Below are positions 17,434-26,348 of a stretch of 26,788 nucleotides of DNA, one piece after another (position 1 is the stretch's first letter; the number at the start of each line of letters is the position of its first letter). The position numbers and the translations under genes were made by a program. The stretch comes from Bacteroidota bacterium (GTDB taxonomy: Bacteria; Bacteroidota; Ignavibacteria; Ignavibacteriales; Ignavibacteriaceae): the NCBI GenBank assembly GCA_023406915.1, contig JAEXTR010000135.1, positions 1-26,788 of the forward strand, in the 5' to 3' direction. The notes beneath the pieces are model-generated. The model saw only the letters and a list, made by a program, of their open reading frames with translations, searched no databases and had not been told where the DNA came from.

Positions 17434-20400
17434 TTAACTTCAACTTCTATCGTTACCGGCAACTGTTTGACCATAATATCAGCTGCACCGTTCAGCATTA
17501 CAGGTATACTATTAATCTTCACCTCTCCTGTTTTCGAAACGCTACCAAGGTGTTTCAAAACAATCTGATGCGGCATAGTATCAAAAGTACCATCCACTTC
17601 AACTTTCAGAGTTTTTCCATCAGGAATATAACTGAAATGGAGTTTTCCATAGTAGGTCGGAAGATTTTGTACAATGATGGGTTCACTTCCCTGCATCCAC
17701 TCTGCTGGGAAACCAGCACCTACAATCAAAGTGGTATCATAATCATTCTCATACACAAACATAGCCCTTACTGCATTTATGAAGTCAGACCCCACCCATG
17801 TATGTGGCATATCCCCTATAAATCCCTGAGTCCGGTAGCCTTTCCTGACAACTTCTGCCCAGTGGTTCCAGCCCTGGGGGCGCAAATCCTGAAGGAAGAA
17901 GTCAATAATGCTTATGGCTCTTTCTGGTTTATCAAGAAATATCATAGAACCTATTGTACGAACTTCATATGGAGTGTATGTATACTCACGGGTTGTTGTT
18001 TTTCTCTCTGCAAAAAAGCTCCAGTACTTCTCAAAGGTATTTGTCAGCTCTTTTTGAGGAAGATATGGATACTGATTACAAGGATAAAGTGCAATAGTGG
18101 TAGAGGTTGGATCAAAATCGCCCAATTCCACACATCCCGGAATGTAATCTATATTCTTGTATAGTATTGCGAGTCGCAGGGAATTGTAAAGATTAATCCT
18201 GAACGTGTCCCTGATGGCTGCAATTCGTTCATAGTCCTGCTGGTTTCCAAGAATTGCCTGGATATCTGCTGCATCCTGCAATCCGCGCATAGTAAAAAAA
18301 TTATCCCAGTATGAGTGCATTGGCTTTTCTGAATACCCCTCGTGGCTTATTGATTCAGGCATCATGCCATATTTTGCCCTGACACTATCTGAGCCAGTCA
18401 TGTATGCTGCAGTTGAACGTAGCTTTATCTGCGATTGTATGTAGTCTACAGTCCTGATAATACGATGATTTAAGTCCCGTAGCAACAATGTATCTTTTGT
18501 GAAGTTAAAATACTGCTTGATTAGAAAAATGAACTCACCATGGCTATCATGCTCCGCAACCGGATCAGGTCCCCGCTTATCTACCACACACGGTATTTTG
18601 CCATCTTCATACTGATAGTGAGCGTACCAATTGATATAATCGTACACTTCCTTTACAAGCCCCATTTTCAACAGCGCTGATGAAGTAAGTGCTCCGTCCC
18701 TGATCCATGAACGCTCATACGACCTGCTTCCTGGCTGAATTCCGGCAAAGTCACGGTTGATCAGAATATACGCAAGATTGCTTTTCACTACATCCATTGC
18801 TTTCTGGAAGGATGCAGGAACAGTGAATTGCACCTGATCAGTTTTTTTCTTCCAATATTCCTTTGCCTCGCTGACCCGTTTTAAAAAAAGCTCTTTGCCA
18901 GTCTGTTTCAAAGGCTTCTCCATCCCCTTAGTATGGAGTGGGAATTCCAGCACAATGGTTTTTTCACCCTCAGGCTGTAATTCATAATCATAACTGAGAA
19001 TAGCAGATGCTAGTCTGGCAGGATCATGAACAGCTGATTTCGAAGGGAGGCAACCTTTTTTTATCATTCTGACAGGTGAGCCATCTGAGAAAGAGAGTGC
19101 TGTTGCAGCTGAAATCGGCTCGTGTGAATAAATTTCCTTGGTACCATCAATTACAACGCCCTGGGTGCTTATAGCTATTGAATCGATTCTTCCGGTGCCT
19201 CCGGTAATGTTCAAAAACTGATATGAGGGATTCACCTGAAAAGGTCGTACGAGCAAGTGAAGCGTTCCCTTCCTGCTTTCATCTGATGTATTGCTTAGTC
19301 TGTACTGTATGGATAAAGTAGAGGAAACATTCGCTTCACCAGTAATAACAGGAGAGATATGCAGAGAGATACTTTCATCGCTCATAACTACTTCTGGTAA
19401 TGGAAGGTAGCTATTAGCAAGAAACTGCGAAATTTTGACGTCAGCCCAGGTCAGTACTGAGTTGTTTGTCTGAATAATCGGTTCAATTGAAAATCGCCCC
19501 TTTTCAAGCTCAATCATTCCATCTTCACTGATCAGTACTTCCTTTTCATCCTCACCCATTCCTAGTACCGTCCAATACATCTTTTCACCAGAAAAGTAAC
19601 GGGGATACTCTCCGATCCGAGAATGCTGGGCAAGAAATGTAAAAAAGTTGTTTATCTTTTCTGTTTCCTCGGGCTTAAATATCCTGAATGATACTGGAGT
19701 TGAAGAGATTGACTCTTTCTGCGTAATGAATACTTTTACATAGCGAAGGGAGTAATCAACAAGTCGAATTGCATATTCAGTGTTGCAGAGATTTGATAAA
19801 ACTGATAGGGTATCCCACAATATTCCGTTTTCTGAAGCAAGAAGCGAAATACCAGACGGTGCCTGATTGTCAGGGAAGGAAAGATACAGACCACCAGTTT
19901 CGTAAATGCCTTTATAGTCAAGCAATAACTCATGCATCCCTGCAGATGGTAATTGCAATACTGTTCGATCGTCTTCTGTGATGAATGTTGTAGACTCACC
20001 ATACGAGTTGTCCTTCCCATTCAGACTGATAAAGGGACGAACCTGACTGAGGTCGCTGCTCTCCAGAACCTCAAACGTTAGATCATCAATGATGAAGTAG
20101 CCTTTTCCCCCAACAGCTGAAGCAATGGTAAACTCCAGTCTTGAAGATTCTTTCAGGTTTTTATCCTGTATTGGCCCCCACGCAAATTCAACCTGACGCT
20201 TCCTAACCGATAGCGACTTCCATGAAGTCGGAAATTCGAATCCTCGTCTGTTCATCCACCACACATTATCGCCTGAAGAGTCGATTATTTTAAACTCGAA
20301 ATTATTCGCAGGCGACGATGCCTTGAGCTGAAACTGAAATCTGTAATTCTCCGGATAAGTAACTGGAATTGATTTCCACATTCCAGCGTACCCTGAACCT

Positions 20401-20591
20401 TTCGTAAAGTCATAATCAAATCTTATACCCTTGCCATGTACGCCATCTACTAACGACAAGCTCGCTTCCACTCCACCAGACTTATTCAATGCCCAGCCTT
20501 GCAGGCTTTCAAATGCTTCAAGAGTTGATGTTTGTGCGTATGATGCAATGCTGCTTATCACCAAAAGAAGAGCACAGATACTGGTTTTCAT
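17430..20591 (-). CDS. Exported 1053-aa putative glycosidase: N-terminal beta domains plus (alpha/alpha)6-type catalytic module
   Basis: After a signal peptide (1-20, ending SYAQ), residues about 22-175 look like a CBM11/CIA30-type carbohydrate-binding sandwich: paired beta strands, conserved aromatics, and IIDDLTFEV at the end. Residues 185-305 resemble a discoidin-like sandwich, and 350-560 a further beta region. Residues about 590-950 are helical and resemble six-hairpin glycosidases (GH15-like fold). Marks are RSYERSWIRDGALTSSALLK (623-642), EHDSHGEF (680-687), ELGDFDPTSTTIAL (822-835), HWAEV (910-914) and DMPHTWVGSDF (927-937). Conserved acids D632, E680, D682, E822 and D825 are catalytic candidates. 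I do not recognise a characterised family, so the activity is unknown. No T9SS tail is present, so it is probably periplasmic. It lies between the two GH144-like genes in the operon, overlapping the GH2 gene by ATGA and starting 8 nt after the upstream stop. Confidence 0.78.
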   Translation of the reverse strand: MKTSICALLLVISSIASYAQTSTLEAFESLQGWALNKSGGVEASLSLVDGVHGKGIRFDYDFTKGSGYAGMWKSIPVTYPENYRFQFQLKASSPANNFEFKIIDSSGDNVWWMNRRGFEFPTSWKSLSVRKRQVEFAWGPIQDKNLKESSRLEFTIASAVGGKGYFIIDDLTFEVLESSDLSQVRPFISLNGKDNSYGESTTFITEDDRTVLQLPSAGMHELLLDYKGIYETGGLYLSFPDNQAPSGISLLASENGILWDTLSVLSNLCNTEYAIRLVDYSLRYVKVFITQKESISSTPVSFRIFKPEETEKINNFFTFLAQHSRIGEYPRYFSGEKMYWTVLGMGEDEKEVLISEDGMIELEKGRFSIEPIIQTNNSVLTWADVKISQFLANSYLPLPEVVMSDESISLHISPVITGEANVSSTLSIQYRLSNTSDESRKGTLHLLVRPFQVNPSYQFLNITGGTGRIDSIAISTQGVVIDGTKEIYSHEPISAATALSFSDGSPVRMIKKGCLPSKSAVHDPARLASAILSYDYELQPEGEKTIVLEFPLHTKGMEKPLKQTGKELFLKRVSEAKEYWKKKTDQVQFTVPASFQKAMDVVKSNLAYILINRDFAGIQPGSRSYERSWIRDGALTSSALLKMGLVKEVYDYINWYAHYQYEDGKIPCVVDKRGPDPVAEHDSHGEFIFLIKQYFNFTKDTLLLRDLNHRIIRTVDYIQSQIKLRSTAAYMTGSDSVRAKYGMMPESISHEGYSEKPMHSYWDNFFTMRGLQDAADIQAILGNQQDYERIAAIRDTFRINLYNSLRLAILYKNIDYIPGCVELGDFDPTSTTIALYPCNQYPYLPQKELTNTFEKYWSFFAERKTTTREYTYTPYEVRTIGSMIFLDKPERAISIIDFFLQDLRPQGWNHWAEVVRKGYRTQGFIGDMPHTWVGSDFINAVRAMFVYENDYDTTLIVGAGFPAEWMQGSEPIIVQNLPTYYGKLHFSYIPDGKTLKVEVDGTFDTMPHQIVLKHLGSVSKTGEVKINSIPVMLNGAADIMVKQLPVTIEVEVK

Positions 20592-20599
20592 GCTTCACC

Positions 20600-22012
20600 T
20601 CATGGTACCGGTATAAAACCGGTACGGTTTAACCCCTGCTGAATGACTGGGTCTTGCATAACATATTTCCAGACAAACCCGGTAAGGTAGTTTTCGATCA
20701 TAACAACAATGGGCCCCTGATCAATCGCAATGTAATCATCATTAAACCAATTCAGTGTTGGATTGAAAGCATCTACATACCCATACTTTCCTTTCAAACC
20801 TGCATCTCCATATATAGCTTCAAAGTGACGTAAGGTAGGAAGTACGATTTCCGGAGCAAATGGTAAGGATGCAATAGCTGCAGTTGGCGCAATGGTTCCA
20901 TCATCAAAGTAATGATGGCTGCCACCACTGGTCCCTCTGCCCGCATAATCAAGAAATTTTTGCGTGTCTGTGTTAAATGCTTCACCCGGGCCATCACAGG
21001 CAGTAATGCCCCATACAAGCGAATCATAACCTTTCCAGCCAAGGGGATTCTCTATGGAATATCTCCGTTGAGCATGAGCTGCAATCCCGGAATTCTGAAA
21101 ATAGTCTATGCCCTTTTCACGCATATATTCATCACGGATATGTCTAAGGTCGATAAACATCTGCGTATACTGATGACCAAACAACGGCGGGAAGGCAGCA
21201 TGTGACAATCCTTCGTAGGGAGTAAACCAGTCATAACTCTCCAACCAACTTCTATAAGTAGTCTGAGGATCGCTGAGGCTTGTTCCCGCCGCAATTATGT
21301 ATAGGAGTAACGCTTCATTATATCCTTTCCAACCCATGTGATGGAAGCCTGATTCAGGATACCATCCCATTGAAACAGAGTTATGGTATTTCCCATTATC
21401 TTTAATCAGCATAAAATCCCATGCAACTCTGTGAATCAGATTTTCGGAAATATCCCGAATCTCGTTTTCAGTTTCACATTCATTATGAAAGTACTGTCGT
21501 GCAAAAATGATGCCTGCAAGCAAAAGTGCAGTATCTATGGTAGAGAGTTCACTGTTCCATGTGCGTTTCCCAGTATGGAAATCGAGAAAGTGGTAATAAA
21601 ATCCTTTATAACCAGTCGCATCCTTTGCAGTACTCTGTTCTGAATTGATCAAAAATCTCAGCATTGTAAGCGTGATTCTTGCCGCTTCCTCCCGGCTGAT
21701 CCATCCTTTTTCAGCACCGATACCATATACCGGTAATGCAAAGCCCATGGCTGCGATACTTATTGCTGACCACGATGCAGTGCGGTCCTTCACCAATCCC
21801 AGTTCAGGATTTATTTCGTGAATAAAATAGAGAAATGTTTTATACTGCAGTGTATCGAGAAGCTGTCTCTCTTCAACTGAAAGGTTGTGCTTAATGACAC
21901 CCTGAAATGGAAAGGAAATATCCGCTTGTTGGGTTTGTGCGATGCAGTCTGCCGCGGACAGATACAGGGTAATAATCAGTATAAGCATTTTCAGTTTTGG
22001 GAGCATAAGCAT
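20600..22012 (-). CDS. Glucoamylase-family (GH144-like) glycosidase, probably periplasmic
   Basis: This is essentially a single-domain protein (470 aa from the ATG at 22012): signal peptide (about 1-26, ending ADCIAQ) and a glycoamylase-like (alpha/alpha)6 barrel. Conserved stretches are ASWSAISIAAMGFALPVYGI (79-98), ELSTIDTALLLAG (155-167), GWKGYNEALLLYIIAAG (227-243), DDGTIAPTAAIASLPFAP (370-387) and YIAIDQGPIVVMIENY (427-442). D160 and E233 are likely active-site acids. Lack of a sorting tail suggests that it acts in the periplasm on imported oligosaccharides, whereas the T9SS-tailed paralogue acts outside. Endo- or exo-beta-1,2-glucanase activity is the family-based guess. AAGGA lies 2 nt before the first ATG but 8 nt before the third codon (ATG at 22006), so the true start may be 22006. 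Confidence 0.88.
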   Translation of the reverse strand: MLMLPKLKMLILIITLYLSAADCIAQTQQADISFPFQGVIKHNLSVEERQLLDTLQYKTFLYFIHEINPELGLVKDRTASWSAISIAAMGFALPVYGIGAEKGWISREEAARITLTMLRFLINSEQSTAKDATGYKGFYYHFLDFHTGKRTWNSELSTIDTALLLAGIIFARQYFHNECETENEIRDISENLIHRVAWDFMLIKDNGKYHNSVSMGWYPESGFHHMGWKGYNEALLLYIIAAGTSLSDPQTTYRSWLESYDWFTPYEGLSHAAFPPLFGHQYTQMFIDLRHIRDEYMREKGIDYFQNSGIAAHAQRRYSIENPLGWKGYDSLVWGITACDGPGEAFNTDTQKFLDYAGRGTSGGSHHYFDDGTIAPTAAIASLPFAPEIVLPTLRHFEAIYGDAGLKGKYGYVDAFNPTLNWFNDDYIAIDQGPIVVMIENYLTGFVWKYVMQDPVIQQGLNRTGFIPVP

Positions 22013-22034
22013 TTTCCTTCATTCATTGAAGTGA

Positions 22035-23078
22035 TTATTTCATTCCTATACCAACGGTGATACGATGTGCTTGTTCAAGTAAGCCATGATCTGCAAATGC
22101 ATAATCAAAACGTACATCATATCCCCCACCCATGATAAAATGAATACCGGCACCAAAGGTAGCACCGCCTTCTGCATTCGTCAGGAAAAGGTTCCGGTAA
22201 CCACCACGGAGAGCCAGTAGATTAAACAGGGTCAATTCTCCGCCCACCGCAATGCTTTCTGAATTATCGTTGGGGTGTATGGCGTCAGCCGATACCAGCA
22301 GCTGATAGTCAGTATCAAAATCGAATACGTATGACGCACCAGCCCTGAAAATTGTGGGCAAAGAATAGCCATCAGTGCGGAGCATTGCAGGTAGCTGATC
22401 ATTATCACCAAACTTTTTGGGATCGAAGTCATAGTTTAGGTACAAGTCCCTCCCTTCATACGAAGCCCTTCCGCCAAAATTTGCGACACTGGCACCAATA
22501 GTGAATTTTTCGTCTAACAGTTGATACTGTACACCAAAATTAATACCAAATGTGGCTAGACTACTATGCCAAATTGCCTCGCTTACATAATTGACCTGAA
22601 TTCCTATCGATACCCGGTCTGTTAGCATGAGACCGTAGCCAATCCCAATCGCTATATCGTTCACAGTGAATCTTTCACCGGTCCCAAGAGGTTGTTCAAC
22701 CGTCCGGACATCCATTTCACCGGAGTTGAGCGAAGTTCCAATCAATGCAAATGTTCCAATAGAACCGGCATTATAGGTAGCGGCTACATAGTTGTAGGTA
22801 ATATCAGCCAGCCATTTATTATAGGAAAACTCCACATCAGCCCCGCCAATCCTGCCTAGACTTGCAGGATTGTAGAAGATTCCTGACGCATCACCATACA
22901 ACGCTGCCCCGGCATTTCCAATGGAAGCAATTCTGGCGCTGGGCTCAATTTTTAGGAACTGGCCTATGGTAGTTCCTGTCTTGCTCTGACCAAAAGCCAT
23001 ACCAGCGAACAGTACGCAGCAGAGTGCGGTAATCAGGGAACGATGAGCGGCAGTATTGATATTCCGTTTCATTTTCAT
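22035..23078 (-). CDS. PorV/PorQ-family outer-membrane beta-barrel protein
   Basis: From the ATG at 23078 the protein has 347 aa. The frame also has a GTG three bases earlier, but that lies only 1 nt from the AAGGAG at 23083-23088, so ATG is preferred (ATG 23072 is also possible). A signal peptide ends in AGMAFGQ. The mature N-terminus, GQFLKIEPSARIASIGNAG then YGDASGIFYNPASLGRIGG, is the hallmark of the PorV/PorQ family. The rest alternates beta strands of a FadL-like barrel and ends HRITVGIGMK. In T9SS, PorV shuttles cargo bearing sorting domains, but family members encoded beside TonB receptors and large surface proteins may instead be locus-specific partners. The stop codon of the upstream 1086-aa gene (TAA) overlaps this gene's AAGGAG, which indicates tight coupling. 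Confidence 0.87.
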   Translation of the reverse strand: MKMKRNINTAAHRSLITALCCVLFAGMAFGQSKTGTTIGQFLKIEPSARIASIGNAGAALYGDASGIFYNPASLGRIGGADVEFSYNKWLADITYNYVAATYNAGSIGTFALIGTSLNSGEMDVRTVEQPLGTGERFTVNDIAIGIGYGLMLTDRVSIGIQVNYVSEAIWHSSLATFGINFGVQYQLLDEKFTIGASVANFGGRASYEGRDLYLNYDFDPKKFGDNDQLPAMLRTDGYSLPTIFRAGASYVFDFDTDYQLLVSADAIHPNDNSESIAVGGELTLFNLLALRGGYRNLFLTNAEGGATFGAGIHFIMGGGYDVRFDYAFADHGLLEQAHRITVGIGMK

Positions 23079-23087
23079 CACTCTCCT

Positions 23088-26000
23088 TTATTTAATCACT
23101 GCAAATTTATCAATAAATGTACCAGCACTTCCCCCATCCACATGGTAGATGTAAAGTCCTGGGGCAATTTCCATTTTGTCCATATTCCGGAGGTCCCATG
23201 GAACGACACCATTGTTTATGTTTCCATCGTGCCTCAGTGTCTGGACAAGCTCACCAGCAACGGTATATATTCTTATCGTGCAGTTTGCAGGGATGTTTCT
23301 GAACTCGATTTTTCGTTCACCACGCCCCATCACAGCAAACCTTTGTGGTTCAAATGATGCAGCACCCACGTATGGATTAGGAACGACGTACGGTTTTTCA
23401 TTGAAATCCCGTTTCGCATCGTCAGCATCTATGTGCTGCGCTTTTGTGGCAAAGGTAAAGTTGTCTTCGCTGGAGAATGGTATCTGTAATCTGATTCTGA
23501 ATTCATCACCAGAGGAAGCTGGAACTATTGGGACACCAGACATACCAGCAGTATCCACTTCTACCCTCCAGGTAGCTCTCAGTTCATTTGGATTACTATA
23601 TGATGCAGTCAGAATCTCAAGATAATCTGCATGATTTTGAAGCGTTCCGTCATTCGCAGTGCTCCTGAATCTGAATTTCAGTTTCATATCACCATTTGCT
23701 GTTTTCGCAGTTACCTTGAACTTAACAGGTCTGGCTGGTAATCCTACAGCAGCAACAGATGTATCAAGCACACTGTTGCTGAATGTTATATCAATGTTCT
23801 CCGGAAAACCGGGTCTTCTCTGATAAATTGGTAAACCAGGAGCATATCTCATCTTCAGAGGAATATTGGTGGCAGTTGACTTAAGAAGTCCGGTATTTGC
23901 TGAATCCAGCAGCATCGTCAATGGTGTTGTTATGACTGGCAGTATACCGTTTCCTACAGGACCTGTACCCATACCATCAAGGTCATACCCAAACATGAAT
24001 ACCGTGTCCTTGGTTGTTTCATTTATCAGGTTATAGGAAAATGCGCGCACGGAATCCTTTGCATTTTCAAATTCTATTCTGAATATATTATCTGCAGGTA
24101 CTTCGGCGGAATTGAGAATGATAATTTTTACATTACCAGATCCATTCCCTTTTGAGTGAACAAGGTTCAGTGTCTTTGCTTCCTGATATCCGGCGAGGGT
24201 TGTATTCGGCGTTACCTGCACAGCATTCTTTGGCAGTACAGTCCCACCACGTAGTGTTCTGGACACAGCTATTGCATTCTCTGACGGGTAGATTTCAACT
24301 GAATCAACACCACGGTCAAAGGCACACACGGCATAATAGTACAGCTGACCATTCACAACATTTGTATCCCTGAAAGAATGGGTGATTCCATTATCCTCAC
24401 CAAGGAAATAGGCAACTCCTTCAACAGTTGTTCTGGTGAAACCGGCGATTCCGTTTATAAGGTCATACTGGGCAATAGGTTTACCGTTCCCGATAGGACG
24501 CGTGCCTGTACCTGTGTAAATAACCTGGGGATCAAGGAATGCAGGATCAGTACTCCTGTAAACCCGATAACCTTCGAAATCATTGTTGTTGGTGATAGGA
24601 TCGTAAGCTCTCTCCGCAGCATTATCCCACATGAGCTGCACATACTTATCCCCGGCATATGCTTTCAGGGTGGGCATGGGAGGGGGAACTGCAAATTGGT
24701 AGTTCGCCTTGTAAATCTGTTGCACTACTTTCGTAGTGGTTCTCAATTCTCGCAAATCCTGACCAAATCCAAGTGCAAGGCTGAAACGCTCAGTTTTACC
24801 TGCATCAAGAATAAAGGGACCAGAAGCAAAAAGAAACCCGATATTGTAGTTCATCACAAGTGGAGCATCAAAAGAACTATCCGGAGTTGTGAAAATATTG
24901 AATAATCTTTTGGGCCACTGTTTCCCATCATCAAAAAAGACAATCTGGTCAACAACATTCGTGGGACTTCCTGCCCCTGCCTTGATGCGGTTCATCTTAA
25001 AACCTGTTAATCCAATCTGATCTGACTCATCTATATCGGTTTTATCAAAATTGGCTTCACCAAGTGTAGGAATTCCGTCCTTTTCACCTGTATCATTTGT
25101 ACCAAAAACGCCATCAGCACCAGCATCGTTGAACTCCGCGATCCAGTCCATATCTTCATCACCAGTATACCAGACCCCCTGAATAAATGCAGGACGTTGC
25201 GTAAGTGGGCCATAAAACTTTTCGAGCTTTAGCAGGTCATAATTCGCGGTAACATAGTTTCTGATGGCATCTTGCCCCATAATCAGCATTCCCGGCCCAC
25301 TGTCCCGTTTTTCATTTCTGATTCCGTCATCATCATTATCAATCAGATCAAATGGATTGCCCGGTGTCTCCATATATGAGTAACCAAGATAACCGGTTTT
25401 ACCACGTGCACCATTGCCTGACTTATCCCATGTGTAAACCAGATTAAGTCCTGCTTCACGGTCAAAAAAAGCGTTATCATCATCAGATTCAGCTACACCA
25501 TCTGCCCCGATACCTGATCCACCAACGCCTGAATCCATATACAGACCAAATATTACGTTATTATTATAGGAGGTTGTTCCCTCATTGGTAATATCATAAT
25601 GGAAAAATATAACATACCCTGCCTGTGGATTACTCCACTGGAACCCCCTCTGCTCCACTCGCAATCCAAGTCCGCGCCTGGTATTATCCCTGGCATCCGG
25701 ATAGTAGGACCATGCATCGTAATAATTATCATCATAAACAACATAACTTTCCTGGTCAGCACGCGGTTCTTTACCAAAGTACCCGTTCCAATAACCAGCC
25801 CAGCCTGGATCGTCCATGTCCGTCAGTTTATCTTCCCATTTATCTGGCCAGGTACGATTATCATTGCTCAGGGCAACTGATCGTGCCTTGTTGATCGTCG
25901 GATCATTCTGGAAGTAACCAGGACGTGGTTCAAACCTCATTGTCTTGCTGGTGATCGGACTTGTTCCCTGCCGCTCACGAAACCCGGTTTCCATGATGTA

Positions 26001-26348
26001 CGCCTTTGATCCGGAGTTCTGAGTAACCTCAGCAAGAACAAATGGAGTAGTACCGTCGCTGTAATTCTCACCAGAACCCTTTGGAATTTCAACAGAGTGA
26101 AAAATGGAAAGATCAACGTTGATTGGGTCAGGTGGATAATCACCTACCATGCCATAATTATAGAATACTGTGCGGATCAGATTCGCATCGTGTAATCCGC
26201 TCCTTTCAGCATCAATAGCTCCCCTTTTTTCAGGTGGCACAACCGGTACCAGTGTTTGTGCGTGAAGCCATATAGGTTGCAGCACCAAAAAAAGGATGAA
26301 CAATTTCCATGCAACACGGATATTTTGCATTCTGCTTTTTCTCATCAT
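23088..26348 (-). CDS. Very large surface protein with FN3-like module and T9SS-type C-terminal domain
   Basis: The 1086-aa protein has a signal peptide (about 1-31, ending WLHAQ). Residues 60-545 form a long domain rich in aromatics and acidic residues, including a calcium-loop-like DNDDDG at 337-342 and DAGADGVFG at 408-416. An FN3-like module lies at about 556-700 (YVQLMWDN, FEGYRVYRS, YYYAVCAFD). Beta-rich regions follow, and the end (about 985-1086) is a FlgD-like/T9SS sorting domain with VVPNPYV, IEFRNIPANCTIRIYTVAGE, APGLYIYHVDG and a terminal DKFAVIK. It has no enzyme motif that I recognise. Its place between a TonB-dependent receptor and a PorV-like barrel suggests a surface glycan-binding or lid protein (inference). 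The ATG at 26348 shares one base with the receptor's TAA (TAATG) and has AGGAG 6 nt upstream. Confidence 0.85.
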   Translation of the reverse strand: MMRKSRMQNIRVAWKLFILFLVLQPIWLHAQTLVPVVPPEKRGAIDAERSGLHDANLIRTVFYNYGMVGDYPPDPINVDLSIFHSVEIPKGSGENYSDGTTPFVLAEVTQNSGSKAYIMETGFRERQGTSPITSKTMRFEPRPGYFQNDPTINKARSVALSNDNRTWPDKWEDKLTDMDDPGWAGYWNGYFGKEPRADQESYVVYDDNYYDAWSYYPDARDNTRRGLGLRVEQRGFQWSNPQAGYVIFFHYDITNEGTTSYNNNVIFGLYMDSGVGGSGIGADGVAESDDDNAFFDREAGLNLVYTWDKSGNGARGKTGYLGYSYMETPGNPFDLIDNDDDGIRNEKRDSGPGMLIMGQDAIRNYVTANYDLLKLEKFYGPLTQRPAFIQGVWYTGDEDMDWIAEFNDAGADGVFGTNDTGEKDGIPTLGEANFDKTDIDESDQIGLTGFKMNRIKAGAGSPTNVVDQIVFFDDGKQWPKRLFNIFTTPDSSFDAPLVMNYNIGFLFASGPFILDAGKTERFSLALGFGQDLRELRTTTKVVQQIYKANYQFAVPPPMPTLKAYAGDKYVQLMWDNAAERAYDPITNNNDFEGYRVYRSTDPAFLDPQVIYTGTGTRPIGNGKPIAQYDLINGIAGFTRTTVEGVAYFLGEDNGITHSFRDTNVVNGQLYYYAVCAFDRGVDSVEIYPSENAIAVSRTLRGGTVLPKNAVQVTPNTTLAGYQEAKTLNLVHSKGNGSGNVKIIILNSAEVPADNIFRIEFENAKDSVRAFSYNLINETTKDTVFMFGYDLDGMGTGPVGNGILPVITTPLTMLLDSANTGLLKSTATNIPLKMRYAPGLPIYQRRPGFPENIDITFSNSVLDTSVAAVGLPARPVKFKVTAKTANGDMKLKFRFRSTANDGTLQNHADYLEILTASYSNPNELRATWRVEVDTAGMSGVPIVPASSGDEFRIRLQIPFSSEDNFTFATKAQHIDADDAKRDFNEKPYVVPNPYVGAASFEPQRFAVMGRGERKIEFRNIPANCTIRIYTVAGELVQTLRHDGNINNGVVPWDLRNMDKMEIAPGLYIYHVDGGSAGTFIDKFAVIK

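Noticed and set aside
17409..18164. A 251-codon open frame on the + strand opposite the 1053-aa gene
   Set aside because: It lies entirely antisense to a well-supported coding frame, has no recognisable domain, and is rich in Cys, His and Ile as expected for a shadow frame.
23079..23081. GTG at 23081 as start of the PorV-like gene
   Set aside because: It is only 1 nt from the AAGGAG, too close for initiation, and two in-frame ATGs follow at once.
24378..24905. A 175-codon + strand open frame opposite the 1086-aa surface protein
   Set aside because: Antisense to a continuous frame with a signal peptide and C-terminal sorting domain; no domain or ribosome-binding site of its own.
24400..25500. 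Acidic DxDxDG-like segments in the 1086-aa protein as a dockerin or thrombospondin-3 repeat domain
   Set aside because: Only isolated calcium-loop-like motifs are present (residues 337-342 and 408-416) with no tandem repetition, so a named domain is not supported.
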